Below, in pieces: positions 26,438 to 35,181 of a stretch of DNA of 64,000 nt. The translations under genes and the position numbers were made by a program. The stretch is taken from assembly GCA_035559535.1 (NCBI GenBank), contig DATMBG010000051.1, positions 62,001 through 126,000 of the forward strand. Direction: 5' to 3'. Source of the stretch: Candidatus Limnocylindrales bacterium (lineage in GTDB: Bacteria; Moduliflexota; Moduliflexia; Moduliflexales; JAUQPW01). The notes beneath the pieces were generated by a model. That model made no database searches and was not told the DNA's origin. It saw nothing but the letters and a program-made list of their open reading frames with translations. Each line of letters opens with the position of its first letter. Position 1 is the stretch's first letter.

Positions 26438-27460
26438 ATGCCGGAAATTCGACAAAACATCGTCACCCGGGAATGGGTTATTATAGCAACGGAAAGGGCT
26501 AAAAGACCTGAGGATTTTGCCAAAAAAGAACCGACTAAGAAAGTACTTCCCGAGTTTAGCCCCTCCTGTCCGTTTTGTCCAGGAAATGAAGACCAGACAC
26601 CACCAGAGGTATTTAGATTAGAGGAAAAAGAATCCTGGTTGATTCGGGTCATTCCTAATAAATTTGCTGCTCTTTCCCGGGAGGGAATCTGTGAAAGAAA
26701 GGTAAACGGGATTAAACGCTCTGTATCCGGTGTTGGAATTCACGACGTTATCATTGAAACCCCCTCCCATAATCTTACCACAGCTTTACTTCCAGAAACA
26801 CACGTGGAGAAAATTTTACAGGCTTATAAGCGCCGTTACCGGGAAGTATGTGAAGACCCCCGGGTTGAGCAGGTGATTCTCTTCAAGAATCATGGGGAAA
26901 GTGCAGGAACTTCCCTGGAACATTCTCATTCCCAGCTTGTTGGGACCCCACTTACACCCTATCAAGTCCGTAACCGACTGGAGGAAGCGGCTCGATATTT
27001 TGATGATACCGGTGAATGCGTCTTTTGCAGAACTCTCCAGGATGAACGTCAGGATCAGGTGAGAGTTATCGCAGAGAACCCTCATTTTTTAGCCTTTATT
27101 CCCTACGCAGCCCTCTCACCTTTCCATACCTGGATATTTCCGAAAAATCATCAGGCCAGCTTCGGAGAGCTCCAAGATGAGGAAATTCCAGATTTATCGA
27201 GGGTGCTAAAACTTGTATTAGCAAAGCTGTACCATGGATTAGAAAATCCCGATTTTAATTATGTCATTCGGTCCGTTCCATATAAAGAAAAAGCCGTTGA
27301 GTATTACCACTGGTATATCAGTATTGTACCCAGATTAACCAAAGCCGCAGGGTTTGAGCTTGGCTCCGGCATGTATATTAATACGACTTTCCCAGAGGAG
27401 AGTGCTGCCTTTTTACGATCCGTTCAACTTCCCCACCTTGAAACAGGATTTAACACTTGA
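26438..27460 (+). CDS. galT: Galactose-1-phosphate uridylyltransferase
   Basis: Leloir-pathway enzyme of the HIT superfamily, exchanging UMP between UDP-glucose and galactose-1-phosphate. The N-terminal zinc/turn motif is CPFCPGNED. The catalytic HxHxQ motif is seen as EHSHSQLVG, with the nucleophilic histidine in the middle, and a second CVFCRTL pair follows. HWYISIVPRLTKAAGFELG closes the active site. From the ATG at 26438 the protein is 340 residues, the normal size. Variants of this fold also act as ADP-glucose or sulfate adenylyltransferases, so exact specificity is inferred. Confidence 0.92.
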   Translation: MPEIRQNIVTREWVIIATERAKRPEDFAKKEPTKKVLPEFSPSCPFCPGNEDQTPPEVFRLEEKESWLIRVIPNKFAALSREGICERKVNGIKRSVSGVGIHDVIIETPSHNLTTALLPETHVEKILQAYKRRYREVCEDPRVEQVILFKNHGESAGTSLEHSHSQLVGTPLTPYQVRNRLEEAARYFDDTGECVFCRTLQDERQDQVRVIAENPHFLAFIPYAALSPFHTWIFPKNHQASFGELQDEEIPDLSRVLKLVLAKLYHGLENPDFNYVIRSVPYKEKAVEYYHWYISIVPRLTKAAGFELGSGMYINTTFPEESAAFLRSVQLPHLETGFNT

Positions 27461-27739
27461 AAACCCTGAGAAGGTTGCCGAGGCTTACTTTAAGTGGTAC
27501 TGGCAGAACGAGTTCCAAATTGCTGCCGATTTATTCGGACGTGCCAACAGATGAAATCCTGCCCATATCCTTACTTATTGGTGCTGGGTAGATGCCCTGT
27601 CTATAAGTAGCTATCTATCGGTTTCCCCCTATGTGGATAAAGAAAAAATCGAAAAAAGCCTTGTTAATTCCTCCCACATGCAGGGGGATATAATGGGGGC
27701 TCAAGTACCCAATGTACAAATGCGCAGAATGATACAGAT
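27461..27739. other. Spacer after galT, possible coding remnant
   Basis: A frame overlapping the galT end continues to 27554 with a protein-like tail (LENPEKVAEAYFKWYWQNEF), but it has no start or recognisable family, so it may be a remnant. A C/G palindrome of the CCTCCCACATGCAGGGGG type lies at 27670-27687. Confidence 0.35.
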
Positions 27740-28090
27740 ATGCCGCCTGGAACTTATCTAATTATGCTTGATGACATTCCACTGGCAAGGGATACTGTCC
27801 ATGCCGATAGGTTCTACTGTCCGGTTGCCCCCGAAATTCTACAGATATTGGGGATTCCCAGGGAATCTTTAATCGAAGCCTTTCACTCCTTAACCGGTAA
27901 ACCCGGATGTTGGATGAGTCCGGACAACGGGGAAAAGATCACCGGCAGGGGTTTCAAGCTTTGGGATGATCCGTTAGTCTTCGTATTTTACCATCTTAAA
28001 GCCATATTACGTCAAAACCTGGTAGACCTCCTGGGAGTTCAAAAGGAAAAAATCTTCAACTTTCATCCAAAGATTAAATTTGTACTTTAG
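27740..28090 (+). CDS. Small orphan protein
   Basis: A frame of 116 residues (begins PPGTYLIMLDDIPLARD) with balanced amino-acid composition, aromatic residues and two cysteines (FYCPVAPEILQILGIP, GKPGCWMSPDN). There is no signal peptide or membrane helix and no family I recognise. There is no clear Shine-Dalgarno, so the start is uncertain. It ends 105 bases before the binding-protein gene and is probably a separate unit, since a promoter lies between them. It could be a decayed fragment of a larger gene. Confidence 0.4.
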   Translation: MPPGTYLIMLDDIPLARDTVHADRFYCPVAPEILQILGIPRESLIEAFHSLTGKPGCWMSPDNGEKITGRGFKLWDDPLVFVFYHLKAILRQNLVDLLGVQKEKIFNFHPKIKFVL

Positions 28091-28107
28091 ATCTCACGGA
28101 AAAGGTA

Positions 28108-28136
28108 TTGACAAGCAGACAGATCAACTGTAAAAC
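28108..28136 (+). promoter_or_regulatory. Candidate promoter of the binding-protein gene
   Basis: TTGACA (28108-28113), a 17-base spacer and TAAAAC (28131-28136) lie about 60 bases before the ATG at 28196. A perfect -35 with ideal spacing makes this one of the better promoters in the window. Confidence 0.5.
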
Positions 28137-28195
28137 CTAGAATTGACGGTTATGATTTTTACAACTTCAGGACAATTTGACAACAGGGAGATTAA

Positions 28196-29335
28196 ATGAT
28201 GAAACCGAATCGATTGGTAATCTTTTCTCTTTTAACTTGTTTTCTCATGGTCTTTGGAACCTGGCTTTGGGCGGAGCAAAAATCTATAAAGATAGGGGTT
28301 CTGGCTCCTTTGAGTGGGGAGCGGGCTCCCATTGGACGGATTATCAAAAACAGTGTTGAGATGGCCGTTGAGGATTTGAATAAAGAGGGTGGAATTAATG
28401 GGGCTTCTTTAGAGGTTGTTTACGAAGATGACCAGGATACAGAACAGGGAGCCGTTGAAGCTATAAAGAAGCTTGTCCAGGACCCTCAAGTGGTCGCAGT
28501 AATCGGAGAACTCTTCAGCCGTTTCGTTATGGCCAGTAAAGATGTTGTGGAACAGCAGGGAATTCCCTATCTTACAGGAGGGACCAGTCCCAGAACCACA
28601 GAGAATGCAAATTGGATCTTCCGGGTAGGAGCCAGCGATAACCTGCTTACCAACCTTATAGCTCAATATGTGGTAGAGGATTTAAAGTTAAAGAACCTGG
28701 CGGTCCTTCATGATAGTACGGGTATTCATAATACAAGGGCCGAGATGGTCGTCAAGATTCTCCAGGAAAAGTATGGAATTACCCCCCTGGTTCGCGAATC
28801 CTGGAAGCCGGGTGATAAAGATTTCAAGCCTCAACTGGAAAAAGTCAAATCCAATCCTGTACAGGCCATTATCGCACTGGGTGAGACTGCCGAAGGAGGG
28901 CCCTTCCTCAAGCAGGTAAAAGCTTTAGGCATTCAAGTTCCCATTGTTGCCCACAGAGACTTTGGTGTAAAAAGAGTTCTCGAAGAAGCCGGAGAAGCTG
29001 CCAATGGCGTTTTAATTGTGACCGAGTACATTCCGGCACTTCAAGAACCGCAACGTCAGGCCTGGACGGTGGACTATCAAAAACGTTATGGGACTGAACC
29101 CAATGTCATTGCAGCTCAATATTTCGACGCAGTCCTTCTTTTGGCTGAAGCTGCAAAAAAAGGTGGGGCTAGTAGAGAAGGAATCAAAACCGGATTAAAA
29201 CAACTGAAAGGCTTCCCAGGAGTTATGGCCGATTATACCTTCGACGAGAAAAATAACGGGGTCCATCGGTTTTACGTAGCCAGAATCGAGGGAGGAAAAC
29301 CAACCCTGGTGACCGTGCTCGAGGAGAAAGATTAA
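28196..29335 (+). CDS. ABC-type branched-chain amino acid (LivK-like) binding protein
   Basis: Periplasmic type I substrate-binding protein of 379 residues. A signal peptide covers about 1-26 (FSLLTCFLMVFGTWLWA). The mature start KSIKIGVLAPLSG is the hallmark of the LivJ/LivK/AmiC group, followed by VEMAVEDLNKEGGINGASLEVVYEDDQ and an internal AVIGELFSRFV strand. It lacks neighbouring permease and ATPase genes, so it is an orphan that may serve another transporter or a sensor. The ligand could be an amino acid, amide or urea-like compound. GGGAGA precedes the tandem ATG ATG start. Confidence 0.88.
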   Translation: MMKPNRLVIFSLLTCFLMVFGTWLWAEQKSIKIGVLAPLSGERAPIGRIIKNSVEMAVEDLNKEGGINGASLEVVYEDDQDTEQGAVEAIKKLVQDPQVVAVIGELFSRFVMASKDVVEQQGIPYLTGGTSPRTTENANWIFRVGASDNLLTNLIAQYVVEDLKLKNLAVLHDSTGIHNTRAEMVVKILQEKYGITPLVRESWKPGDKDFKPQLEKVKSNPVQAIIALGETAEGGPFLKQVKALGIQVPIVAHRDFGVKRVLEEAGEAANGVLIVTEYIPALQEPQRQAWTVDYQKRYGTEPNVIAAQYFDAVLLLAEAAKKGGASREGIKTGLKQLKGFPGVMADYTFDEKNNGVHRFYVARIEGGKPTLVTVLEEKD

Positions 29336-29389
29336 CCCCTGGAGGTATAAAGACACAAAGAAAACACTACTTACGAAGGATCACTAAAA

Positions 29390-29516
29390 GTATGGGAGTA
29401 TGAGGGTGTAGAAGTATAGAAGTGTGGGAGTATGGGAGTATGGAAGTATGGGGGTTTTATCTCCCACACTCCCATACTCCCGCCCCCCTATACTCCCATA
29501 CTCCCATACTTTTAGT
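29390..29516. repeat. Strand-symmetric 8-mer hairpin before the BON gene
   Basis: G-rich units (AGTATGGGAGTATGAGGGTG...) up to about 29455 are mirrored by C-rich units (ACTCCCATACTCCCGCCCCC...). The unit is the same ACTCCCAT/ACTCCCAC as in the qhp operon, 14 kb away. Confidence 0.85.
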
Positions 29517-29554
29517 AACCCTGCGTGGAAAATTTTAGGTACCTTACAGTTTCT

Positions 29555-30166
29555 ATGGTCAGATATGAACTGAGAAGGTTCTTGAAGGTGAGATGGATAC
29601 TTGTGCTTGTGCTTCTGATTTTTTTACTAATCTTGCAAATTCCAGGTTTTGCCGGAGATAAAAAAGAAATGATCAAGGAAAAGGTAAGCGATGCCTGGAT
29701 CACGGCTAAAGTAAAAGCAGCTTTATGGAATGACAAAAGGATTATGTCCAGGTATATCGGTATCCATACCGAAGAAGGAGTTGTCACCCTCAGTGGAGCC
29801 GTTAAATCTCAAGAGGAAAAAGATCTTATTTTAAGCACAGTGATTTCCATTAAAGGGGTAACAGGCGTTCGAGATATCTTACTTACTTATAAAGAGTTGG
29901 GAGAGGATTGTTCTCATCTTCGCTATTCAGATCATTTGAAAGATGCTCTGATCACGGCTAAGGTCAGAACTATCCTGACAGTTGATAAGATTGAAAGCTT
30001 GAGAACTTTATCGGTTATTAACGTGGATACGTGTAACGGTGTTGTAGTGGTGGTGGGTAAGGTCAGATCTGAAAAGGAAAAAGAAATAGCCATCAAATTA
30101 GTTGAAAAAATTGAAGATGTAGTTAAGGTCATCGATCTCATCTCGATCCTTCCGGTTGAAATCTAA
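29555..30166 (+). CDS. Double BON-domain envelope protein
   Basis: The 203-residue protein has an N-terminal membrane/signal helix (WILVLVLLIFLLILQIPGFA). Two BON domains follow: the first from DAWITAKVKAALW to VTGVRDILL, the second from DALITAKVRTILT to VKVIDLISIL. Each carries the central GVVTLSG or GVVVVVG turn. BON domains in OsmY-like proteins bind membranes or envelope components and help protect against osmotic or envelope stress. The start could also be the GTG at 29525. The gene converges with the propeller gene. Confidence 0.82.
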   Translation: MVRYELRRFLKVRWILVLVLLIFLLILQIPGFAGDKKEMIKEKVSDAWITAKVKAALWNDKRIMSRYIGIHTEEGVVTLSGAVKSQEEKDLILSTVISIKGVTGVRDILLTYKELGEDCSHLRYSDHLKDALITAKVRTILTVDKIESLRTLSVINVDTCNGVVVVVGKVRSEKEKEIAIKLVEKIEDVVKVIDLISILPVEI

Positions 30167-30179
30167 TGAAGGCGGCAAA

Positions 30180-31763
30180 TCAGGGAAACCAGACCAGATT
30201 GGTTCCTCGGACTCCCAGGGTTTGAAATTGGCTTCCATCGGTCTTTATCATCCATATCTCACCTCCCTTATGGACCTTCTTGATGAGGAAAGGATTGGAG
30301 GTTTTTTCAAGTTCTTCTCTGGAAAAACGCTCAAAGGCAATCCATTGATCGTCAGGTGACCAGGCAGGGTGTTCGTCACTAAAGGAGAAGGGTTCTCCAG
30401 AAGGTAGAAGAGCTGATAGGTTCTGCCGGTTTTTATTCTCTAAATCCAACAATTCCAGATGATATATTTTAACTCCATTGGAAACTTTAATTCCCGCTGC
30501 ATAAACAATTTTGGTAGGGTATCGGTTGGCAAAGCGGGGATCCATGTTATCGAAGGAAGAATCTGAAATTTCTTTAACCTCCCCTGTAGAGGGATGAATG
30601 AGGATTTTCCCTTTTAATTCTGGATCCTCCGGTTTTACATCTACAAAAGCGATTTGATCTCCCCTCGCATTAAAGTTACCCACTTCCAGATAGGGCCCTA
30701 AAATGGTTATATTGTCTTTGGTAAGCGTCACCAGACTGAAATCACCGACCTTATCCCGTAAAACCAGGGCATTCCCATCCGGGGAGAATCGAAAGGTGTC
30801 TTGTTTCAAATGGACGGTAACAATGGATTTTATCAAAGCCTCTATGATCAAACCGGAGGCCGCAGCCTGGTTTATTTCTCGACCCACGTCAAATTTGACA
30901 GCTTGCGGAGGGGATTCTCCTAAGTTAGCCAGATAAACCTCCCAATTTGAATATGTGGACCCGTCTTGAGTGATCATCCCGGTAAATCCAAGGAAACCTC
31001 TCCCCCAGGAACTTTCAGTACCATTGGAACGTTCAAGGTTATGGGAATATCGGGCATCGGGTGAAAATTGTGGGGTGGAAATTTCAAGGATTTTTGAACC
31101 TGGATGTTGAGTACCATCGGAGGATTTAATGGAATCAGAGCTATTTAAGATAACCGAAATTTCCTGCTTTTTCCCACTTTCCAGATTTTTTAAATAAAGT
31201 TTATCCGATTGAGAGGGATCCTGGGCTTTTACGATATAGGCCAGGATTTTTCCATCGGATGATATATCAAAGGCCTTGACAGGCTCATCTGGCTCGGTCA
31301 AAGGCCATTTTTCCCCACTATCCGGATGAATACGGTAAATCCGCCCGGTCTCTCCTCCCTCCCTGCTTAAATAAGCCAGGTATTGTTTTTTGGTACGAAA
31401 CTGGAGTGTAAAATCTTTCTCCATTTCCCTTCCTCCCAAATCTTTAGCAGTTTTTTGGAGGGTCAGGGTATAAGTCGTCTCAGAAGTAAGACTATATTTA
31501 GGTGTGAAGGCAAATCTTCGCCCGACTGCACTATAATAGCCGTCTACCGGTGGATTCAGGTTAAAACTACGCTCAATACTTTTGGCATCAACCGGACGAT
31601 TAAAGAGGATTGTAATCTGACTACCAATGGGAACTTCCTGGCTTCCATTGGGAGGGCTTACTTCCAGAATCTCCAGGTTGGTCTGATCGCCTGAAGCGAT
31701 CAGAAGAAGGATGAGAAGTGCTAAGAGTCCCATGGTGGCTAAAATGAACCGATCAAAATTCAA
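30180..31763 (-). CDS. Membrane-anchored Ig-like/PD40 beta-propeller protein
   Basis: The 527-residue protein starts at a TTG codon. A single N-terminal hydrophobic helix (ATMGLLALLILLLIA) anchors or exports it. Residues 30-130 form a bacterial Ig-like domain of the SbsA/Big_5 type (LEILEVSPPNGSQEVPIGSQITILFNRPVD split over two strands, and TLTLQKTAKDLGG). The rest carries WD40-like/PD40 propeller strands (KAFDISSDGKILAYI, FRFSPDGNALVL, AWSPDDQWIAFERFS), as in TolB-like proteins. An extracytoplasmic binding or scaffold role is likely, and no catalytic motif is seen. Confidence 0.8.
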   Translation of the reverse strand: MNFDRFILATMGLLALLILLLIASGDQTNLEILEVSPPNGSQEVPIGSQITILFNRPVDAKSIERSFNLNPPVDGYYSAVGRRFAFTPKYSLTSETTYTLTLQKTAKDLGGREMEKDFTLQFRTKKQYLAYLSREGGETGRIYRIHPDSGEKWPLTEPDEPVKAFDISSDGKILAYIVKAQDPSQSDKLYLKNLESGKKQEISVILNSSDSIKSSDGTQHPGSKILEISTPQFSPDARYSHNLERSNGTESSWGRGFLGFTGMITQDGSTYSNWEVYLANLGESPPQAVKFDVGREINQAAASGLIIEALIKSIVTVHLKQDTFRFSPDGNALVLRDKVGDFSLVTLTKDNITILGPYLEVGNFNARGDQIAFVDVKPEDPELKGKILIHPSTGEVKEISDSSFDNMDPRFANRYPTKIVYAAGIKVSNGVKIYHLELLDLENKNRQNLSALLPSGEPFSFSDEHPAWSPDDQWIAFERFSREELEKTSNPFLIKKVHKGGEIWMIKTDGSQFQTLGVRGTNLVWFP

Positions 31764-31841
31764 GATAGGATCTAGGGTCCGGAGTCCGGGGTCCGTTGGG
31801 GAGGAAAAAAGGAGGGACCCAGACAGGGACCCATATGGGAA

Positions 31842-32600
31842 TTAATAAAGATATGGTTGGGCCGGACGTTGGGTTTTAACGACTTGAACAGGGCGAATAA
31901 AATTCGTCCGTTTACCGGCAATTTCTCCTACATCCCAGGTACCCTGAACCTCCACCCAACTCCCTTCTTCCAGTTCTTGATGGGCGTTATAGCGTACCAG
32001 AAGGCCGATGGGTCTGGCATCTACGGCACAACAGGTTACAACGAATCGAGAAAGTAAAAACGAATCTTTGGGGAGGTTATCATCTCGACGGAAGACAAAT
32101 CCGATGACTTTAACCTTTTTTCCAACGTGGTGCTGGGGTTCCGGGTCCGTATTAAATAACTTAATCCAGTCTTTAATGGTAAATTCTTCAGTATTTCGAT
32201 AGAATTGAACCGTTTTGCCTTCATCACGGGAAATGGTCAGATTGTTAAAATCAACGCCCCGCTGATTAGCCGTAGCCAGACTGAGAGGCTGCGGGGGCAG
32301 GAGAAAACCTACCGCCAACGGAAGTAAAATCAACAGATAAGCCACGCTAGCATGTAAAGAATCTTCTGATTCCCGGTGATGAGGATCGAGTTCATCTGCC
32401 GCACCGGGATGATTCCAGGTGAACCCCAGGATTGCTACCCCTACCAGAAAGATCCCTGCCCAAAGGGTTAAAGTAAAGTATGAAGGATGAATGTAAAACT
32501 GTAGGATTTGCGTGAAATACCCATAGATTAAATAAACACCATATCCTCCCAAAATCAAGAAATCAATTCGGCGTTTGGTAAAAAACGGTTTCATGATCAT
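31842..32600 (-). CDS. YcgQ-like TIGR03943/DUF1980 membrane protein
   Basis: The 252-residue protein has about three membrane helices in the first 115 residues (FLILGGYGVYLIYGY, WAGIFLVGVAILGF, YLLILLPLAVGFLL). A soluble C-terminal domain with the CC-A motif (FVVTCCAVDARPIGLLV) and VQGTWDVG is typical of the TIGR03943/YcgQ family. It is always paired with a YcgR-type permease, as here. In Bacillus such pairs have been linked to zinc control, but the transported substrate is unproven. A hairpin with GGTGTCC/GGACACC arms abuts its start. Confidence 0.88.
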   Translation of the reverse strand: MIMKPFFTKRRIDFLILGGYGVYLIYGYFTQILQFYIHPSYFTLTLWAGIFLVGVAILGFTWNHPGAADELDPHHRESEDSLHASVAYLLILLPLAVGFLLPPQPLSLATANQRGVDFNNLTISRDEGKTVQFYRNTEEFTIKDWIKLFNTDPEPQHHVGKKVKVIGFVFRRDDNLPKDSFLLSRFVVTCCAVDARPIGLLVRYNAHQELEEGSWVEVQGTWDVGEIAGKRTNFIRPVQVVKTQRPAQPYLY

Positions 32601-32605
32601 CCATT

Positions 32606-32653
32606 ACCTGGTGTCCATTATCTAACGGATCATAAAAAACAACGGACACCAGA
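32606..32653. repeat. Inverted repeat between the YcgR-like and YcgQ-like genes
   Basis: CTGGTGTCCATTATC pairs with AACAACGGACACCAG across a short spacer, ending just upstream of the YcgQ-like start on the minus strand. Confidence 0.6.
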
Positions 32654-32659
32654 GAGGAA

Positions 32660-33697
32660 TTACCCGATCCTGAGATTTAAAAACAAAGTCAAGAGAAGGG
32701 TCAGTTGGGCGCTTAAAATTATGATCCATACCACGGTTTTTACCTTAAAGGTTGTCAACATCATCAGAGTACTTTTGATATCCATCATCGGTCCGAAAAC
32801 TAAGAAGGCAAGTAGAGAGCCATTGGTAAACGTATTTGCATAGGAAAGTGCAAAAAAGGCATCTACGGTAGAGCAAATCGAAATAACAAAGGCTAAGATC
32901 ATCAAGGAAATAATGGAGAGTATCGGGCCCTGACCGAGTTTAAGAAGAACTTCTCTGGGAACCAGGGTCTGGGTAAGCGCTGCGATGGCAGCTCCCAAAA
33001 CAAGAATCTGACCCATCTCAAAAAATTCTGTGTAAATAATGTGGAGCACCCGACTCATTTTCTCCTTAAAACCCTTAGAGGAAGTAAAATTTCCAGAGTG
33101 CTCACAAAGCAAGAGGGTTTCTTCCTGAAGAAACTCTTCCTGTTTACGATTGAAGCTAAATAAAAATCCGATCGTTACGGCAATCAGCAGGGTAAAACCA
33201 AAGCGATAGAATACAATCCGGGTATCAAAACTAAAGGCTGCCCAGGTGGATAGAAGTACCACCGGATTGATAACCGGTGCTGCCAGGAGGAATGTAATTG
33301 CTCCGGCGACCGGGAGACCTTTAAGAATAAGCCTTCGGGCTACCGGGATATTGCCGCATTCACAAACCGGAAAAACAGCTCCCATGAAACTCAGCAGGAT
33401 AAGCAAGAGAAATCGATTTTTGGGTAAATACTTAAGAAGCACCTCTTCTTTTACATAAACCCCCATCAGAGCTGAGACCACAACACCGAGAAGAAGAAAA
33501 GGAACGGCTTCGATCATAATCCCCAGAAAGATGGTTACTCCATCCTGGGCCCTTAGAAGTATCTCTCTGGTCCAACCCTGGGTTGGAAGAATATTTATAA
33601 AACCGAGGAGTCGGATGCCGAGGAGGGGTATGATAAGGGATAAAAGTACTTTCAGAAAAGTATGACTTCTTTGTATAGAGGAGCTGGAAGCAATCAT
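32660..33697 (-). CDS. YcgR-like permease (DUF318 family)
   Basis: Integral membrane protein of 345 residues with about eight helices. Motifs LGVVVSALMGVYVKEE, FMGAVFPVCECGNIPVARRL and LLAAPVINPVVLLSTW match the DUF318/YraQ-YcgR permease family; the PVCECG and AAPVINP elements are its hallmarks. The second half has a matching SICSTVDAFFALSY and GPMMDIKSTLMM. A cytoplasmic loop around residues 165-205 is charged. It is first in a two-gene unit with the YcgQ-like gene. The cargo is not established. Confidence 0.9.
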   Translation of the reverse strand: MIASSSSIQRSHTFLKVLLSLIIPLLGIRLLGFINILPTQGWTREILLRAQDGVTIFLGIMIEAVPFLLLGVVVSALMGVYVKEEVLLKYLPKNRFLLLILLSFMGAVFPVCECGNIPVARRLILKGLPVAGAITFLLAAPVINPVVLLSTWAAFSFDTRIVFYRFGFTLLIAVTIGFLFSFNRKQEEFLQEETLLLCEHSGNFTSSKGFKEKMSRVLHIIYTEFFEMGQILVLGAAIAALTQTLVPREVLLKLGQGPILSIISLMILAFVISICSTVDAFFALSYANTFTNGSLLAFLVFGPMMDIKSTLMMLTTFKVKTVVWIIILSAQLTLLLTLFLNLRIG

Positions 33698-34037
33698 GAT
33701 GACCTAAACACAGGAAGGCCAGAATAAGCTCTCATGTGTATCGAATGAGAGATAAAAACTCTCTTATTAATAAAATAGAGAACAAATAAAACTCTTTATT
33801 TTAATAATATACTCAAGCACGGAGATGAGTCCAGGGTTACTTTTCTGGACTATCCCCGTGCTTGAATTCACAATCCCCTTTACAGAAGGGGATTTTCCCC
33901 GATAGTCGGGCTTTACCTCTGTAAGGACTCTAATCTAAACTATCTGGCTTCGTCAAAGGGGACAGGTAGAAAAGCAGAAAACTTTTTCTTGTAACTCCTT
34001 GCAAGGGCAAGCGAAGCAGGATAAATTTAGTGGGTTT
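33698..34037. other. Structured gap upstream of the YcgR-like permease
   Basis: No gene. It lies after the cyclase and before the permease on the minus strand. It includes an AT-rich stretch at 33760-33810 (possible promoter zone), the two-tier hairpin at 33814-33864, and a second stem AATCCCCTT/AAGGGGATT at about 33871-33893. Confidence 0.5.
33814..33864. promoter_or_regulatory. Two-tier stem-loop (leader or terminator structure)
   Basis: The outer stem CAAGCACGG/CCGTGCTTG (9 bp) and inner stem AGTCCAG/CTGGACT (7 bp) are separated by a near-symmetric internal loop. It could terminate the cyclase transcript or form a regulatory leader for the permease. It does not match any riboswitch I can recognise. 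Confidence 0.45.
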
Positions 34038-34979
34038 CTACTGTTCACCTACCCCTTTAACCCCTTTGCTTTTAATGGCGATGGCCCGTGCAATTCCTCC
34101 GCTTCCATCCACAATTTTAGCATGGAGGCTGATAAAGTAAGCGCCCCGGGCCGGAAGTTTTCCCAGGTTGGTGCAGAGTTCGGTCCAGCTCATTCCATAT
34201 TTCAAACCGGCAACATGGGTAGGTTGGCCGGCTTCTACCGGTCCCATGCTGGGTCCATCTGTTGCCACATGCCATACTCCTTTGCTATGGAGATATTCCA
34301 TAACTTCTGGAGTTGGTGCAGGCCAACCCGGAGCAGTTTTGGTGATTAAAGGATCAAAGGCCAATCGGTTTCCTTCAGGGAAAGGTTTATAATACTTATC
34401 GCTATAACTGCTGTAAAAGGCGACCACTTCACCCGGTTTAATCTCTCCATTCTTCTTCTCCCAGTCTTTAATCATATCCACAGTGATGGCAGGGCTTTTT
34501 CCATTTTCAGCTTTATCCAGAATGCTTCGAACATCGATAACATCCACAGGCCCCATCTGGCGCTCCAGAGGATAGTTTGAACCAGTCAGGGAACCTGCTT
34601 CTCCCTCAAAGGGGAGACCGCTTCCCTTGGGTGGAATGAAGTGTGCCGGGAAGTCAATTTGAGTTCCCGTATGCTCATCGATGATCATTCTTTGGCCGTA
34701 GTAAGGAAACACGCTTTGGGCTAAGTTGTTTTCATACTTCCCCTTGATAGGTTGGAACCAGTTGAAGGTCCATCTTTGGAACTGGTTATGGGTCGGCCAG
34801 TGTGCAGGGTAATTCTCTGCGATAAGAACGGTCAAATCTACAATTTCACCGTTGGCAATAGCCGCCGCAATGGCTTCACCTGCAGACATCTCTGCAGCAA
34901 AAGAGGATGAATTGATCAGGGAAAAACTTAAAACCATCATGAGACCGATTAAGCTTGCGAGAAATTTTTTTCGATTCAT
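34038..34979 (-). CDS. Secreted cyclase-family metal hydrolase
   Basis: The 313-residue protein belongs to the cyclase/kynurenine-formamidase-like family. A signal peptide (SLIGLMMVLSFSLINSSSFA) directs export. The metal-binding motif DEHTGTQIDFPAHF matches the family HxGTHxDxPxH with the first histidine of the pair changed to Gln (T-Q-I-D), a possible loss of a ligand. The C-terminal HVATDGPSMGP and a charged tail complete the fold. AAGGAGG precedes the ATG. The substrate is unknown. It may act on an amide or lactone in the periplasm. Confidence 0.82.
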   Translation of the reverse strand: MNRKKFLASLIGLMMVLSFSLINSSSFAAEMSAGEAIAAAIANGEIVDLTVLIAENYPAHWPTHNQFQRWTFNWFQPIKGKYENNLAQSVFPYYGQRMIIDEHTGTQIDFPAHFIPPKGSGLPFEGEAGSLTGSNYPLERQMGPVDVIDVRSILDKAENGKSPAITVDMIKDWEKKNGEIKPGEVVAFYSSYSDKYYKPFPEGNRLAFDPLITKTAPGWPAPTPEVMEYLHSKGVWHVATDGPSMGPVEAGQPTHVAGLKYGMSWTELCTNLGKLPARGAYFISLHAKIVDGSGGIARAIAIKSKGVKGVGEQ

Positions 34980-35181
34980 AGGAAAACCTCCTTCAGATTT
35001 ATCTAAAAGGGTTAGTGGTCGATAGACTAAACTGAAGAATTAAATGTCCGACTGGTAAGATACCAGCCAATATCCAGCTTATGCAGGTAGGAGGAGTTCT
35101 GTCAATAAAAATTTCTTCCGACTTATTCCACTTCTTCTGCGTTTCAGGGTTTCATAAGTTTTTTAGAATAGGAAGAGTTTT

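Noticed and set aside
34038-34979. Secreted cyclase called kynurenine formamidase (kynB)
   Set aside because: It has a signal peptide and no kynurenine-pathway neighbours, and one metal ligand is altered.
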